In this document: piece after piece, positions 4,154-5,545 of the stretch
Layout of the letters: each line of letters starts with the position of its first letter
Numbering within the stretch: position 1 is the stretch's first letter
NCBI GenBank assembly: GCA_022712235.1
Contig: JALAGW010000130.1
Span: forward strand, 1 to 5,545
Direction of reading: 5' to 3'
DNA from: Brevundimonas sp.
Lineage (GTDB): Bacteria > Pseudomonadota > Alphaproteobacteria > Caulobacterales > Caulobacteraceae
DNA: 5,545 nt
Program-made: the position numbers and the translations under genes
The notes under the pieces: model-generated
Seen by the model: only the letters and a program-made list of their open reading frames with translations
Database searches by the model: none
What the model was told of the DNA's origin: nothing

Positions 4154-5545
4154 ATGACCTGCTCCCCACAGACTGCCGCCTTGCGACAGACCGGGGCGAC
4201 GGCCGAAGATTCAGGCGGTGATCTGGCCACCTTCTTTGACGTCTCGCTGGACCTTCTGGTCATTCGCGACCTGGACGGTTTGATCGTCCGGGTCAGCGCC
4301 TCCTGGGCCGCGACCCTCGGCTATCAGCCCGAGGACCTGATCGGCCTCGCCATCCTGACCCTGGTCCATCCCGATGACCTGCCCGGCACCCTGGACAGCG
4401 TCATCGAGGTCGAGACACGCCGTCCCGACGCCCCCGTGCGGGGGCACATCAACCGCTACCGCCACCGAGACGGCCACTACGTCACCCTGGAATGGCGGGC
4501 GCAGAAGTTCGGCGAGCGGATCTACGCCGTGGCCCGCGACGTGACCGCCAAGATGGCCGCCGAACAGGCCCTGATCGAGGCCAAGGCCGCCGCCGAGGCC
4601 GCCAACCGCGCCAAATCGGATTTCCTGGCCAATATGAGCCACGAGATTCGCACCCCTCTGAACGGGGTCATCGGCATCGTCGACGCCCTGTCGCGCACGC
4701 CGCTGTCGCCCGATCAGGCCGAAATGGTCGATCTGATCGCCGCCTCGGGCGTGACGCTGGAACGGCTGGTCTCGGACATGCTGGACGTATCCCGCATCGA
4801 GGCGGGCAAGCTGGACCTGGAGTTGCGGCCCTTTGATCTGGACGAAGCCCTGGCCGCGACGCTGGAAACCCTGAAGATCAAGGCCGAGGACAAGGGCCTG
4901 GCCTTCCACGTCGAGCGCCCCGCCCAGGCGCGCGGCGTTTTCGTCGGCGACAGCGTGCGCGTGGGTCAGATTCTGAACAACCTCCTGTCCAACGCCGTGA
5001 AGTTCACGACGGAAGGCTCTGTCACCGTCCGTTTCGCCATCAGCGAGGGCGACGGCGCCCCGACCCTGCTGTCGTTCGAGGTCGAAGACACCGGCGTCGG
5101 CTTCGACGCCGAGCACGCCGCCCGACTTTTCCAACGGTTCAGCCAAGCCGACAGCAGCATCACCCGCCGTTTTGGCGGCACTGGTCTTGGCCTGTCGATC
5201 TGCCGGTCGCTGACCGAGATGATGGGGGGACGAATCGAGGGGGAGTCCACGCCCGGCGTCGGCAGCCGTTTCCGCGTGGAACTGCCCCTGCCCCGCACCG
5301 ATAGCCTGTCGAGGCGCGATCCGGCGGCGTCGCCCAGTCCGACGCGCCTGCTGCGGGTTCTGCTGGCGGAAGACCACCCGATCAACCAGCGCCTGGTCCA
5401 GTTGATCCTGGCCGATCATGTGACCGAGTTGGTGATCGTTGATGACGGGGCTCAGGCCGTGGCCGCCTTCGAGGCCCGGCCTTTCGACGTGGTGCTGATG
5501 GACATGCAGATGCCGGGCATGGACGGGCTGACGGCCACCCGCGCC
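4154..5545 (+). CDS. Soluble PAS hybrid sensor histidine kinase with C-terminal receiver domain (3' end outside window)
   Basis: The frame is open for 464 codons from ATG 4154 to the last base, with no stop. Domains in order are: a PAS sensor (about 24-131: FFDVSLDLLVIRDLDG, LGYQPEDLIG, HPDD, ending YAVARDVT); a short Ala-rich helix; a HisKA domain with SHEIRTPLNG (162-171), phospho-acceptor His163; and a HATPase domain with N box LNNLLSNAVKF (274-284), G1 DTGVGF (312-317) and G2 FGGTGLGL (340-347). A receiver domain starts near 400, with acidic pair Glu406-Asp407 and phospho-acceptor Asp450 in LMDMQMPGMDG. The receiver's conserved Thr/Ser and Lys would lie beyond the window. No membrane segment or signal peptide is visible, so it is a cytosolic sensor. 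It should autophosphorylate at His163 and pass the phosphate to Asp450, then to an unknown phosphotransferase. The ligand, partner and output cannot be read. The N-terminal 20 residues are low-complexity and unassigned. Confidence 0.95.
   Translation, partial: MTCSPQTAALRQTGATAEDSGGDLATFFDVSLDLLVIRDLDGLIVRVSASWAATLGYQPEDLIGLAILTLVHPDDLPGTLDSVIEVETRRPDAPVRGHINRYRHRDGHYVTLEWRAQKFGERIYAVARDVTAKMAAEQALIEAKAAAEAANRAKSDFLANMSHEIRTPLNGVIGIVDALSRTPLSPDQAEMVDLIAASGVTLERLVSDMLDVSRIEAGKLDLELRPFDLDEALAATLETLKIKAEDKGLAFHVERPAQARGVFVGDSVRVGQILNNLLSNAVKFTTEGSVTVRFAISEGDGAPTLLSFEVEDTGVGFDAEHAARLFQRFSQADSSITRRFGGTGLGLSICRSLTEMMGGRIEGESTPGVGSRFRVELPLPRTDSLSRRDPAASPSPTRLLRVLLAEDHPINQRLVQLILADHVTELVIVDDGAQAVAAFEARPFDVVLMDMQMPGMDGLTATRA

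Noticed and set aside
4211..5419. A 402-codon open frame on the minus strand opposite the histidine kinase
   Set aside because: It lies opposite a gene with every kinase motif intact. Its composition is typical of an antisense artefact in high-GC DNA.

Overview
This GC-rich window (about 60-77% G+C in the 60-base lines I counted) reads like the chromosome of an alphaproteobacterium. Caulobacteraceae, and Brevundimonas in particular, is the best guess. The guess rests on the plant-type glutamate-cysteine ligase, the strong GCC/CTG/GAC codon preference and the style of the palindromic repeats. It comes from reading alone, with no database search. All supported genes are on the + strand.

Layout. 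Bases 1-585 hold the C-terminal part of an acyl-CoA dehydrogenase that resembles the long-chain type (LCAD). A 30-base gap leads to a bestrophin-family membrane protein (616-1503). Next comes a compact 372-bp cassette (1538-1909): a GTG-started, single-domain GIY-YIG nuclease gene (1587-1871) bracketed by two perfect 31-bp copies of one repeat in opposite orientation. Each copy contains its own 7-bp-stem hairpin. The cassette ends five bases before the start codon of rsmE (1915-2634), the 16S rRNA m3U1498 methyltransferase. Then follow gshA (2705-4066), the first enzyme of glutathione synthesis, and the start of a soluble PAS-HisKA-HATPase-REC hybrid histidine kinase (4154 to the window end), which is cut inside its receiver domain.

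How the parts relate. The dehydrogenase, bestrophin, rsmE and gshA genes look like ordinary core genes; I see no shared pathway among them beyond co-orientation and short gaps. The kinase has its own ribosome-binding site and an 87-base upstream gap.

The most interesting object is the GIY-YIG cassette. It looks like a nuclease gene moving with, or maintaining, a REP-like palindrome family, in the way RAYT transposases accompany REP sequences in other bacteria. It appears to sit between a plausible sigma70-type promoter (1508-1535) and the rsmE start codon. The right-hand repeat therefore takes the place where an rsmE ribosome-binding site would be expected. Mobility and any effect on rsmE are inference; the repeats, gene and spacing are seen directly.
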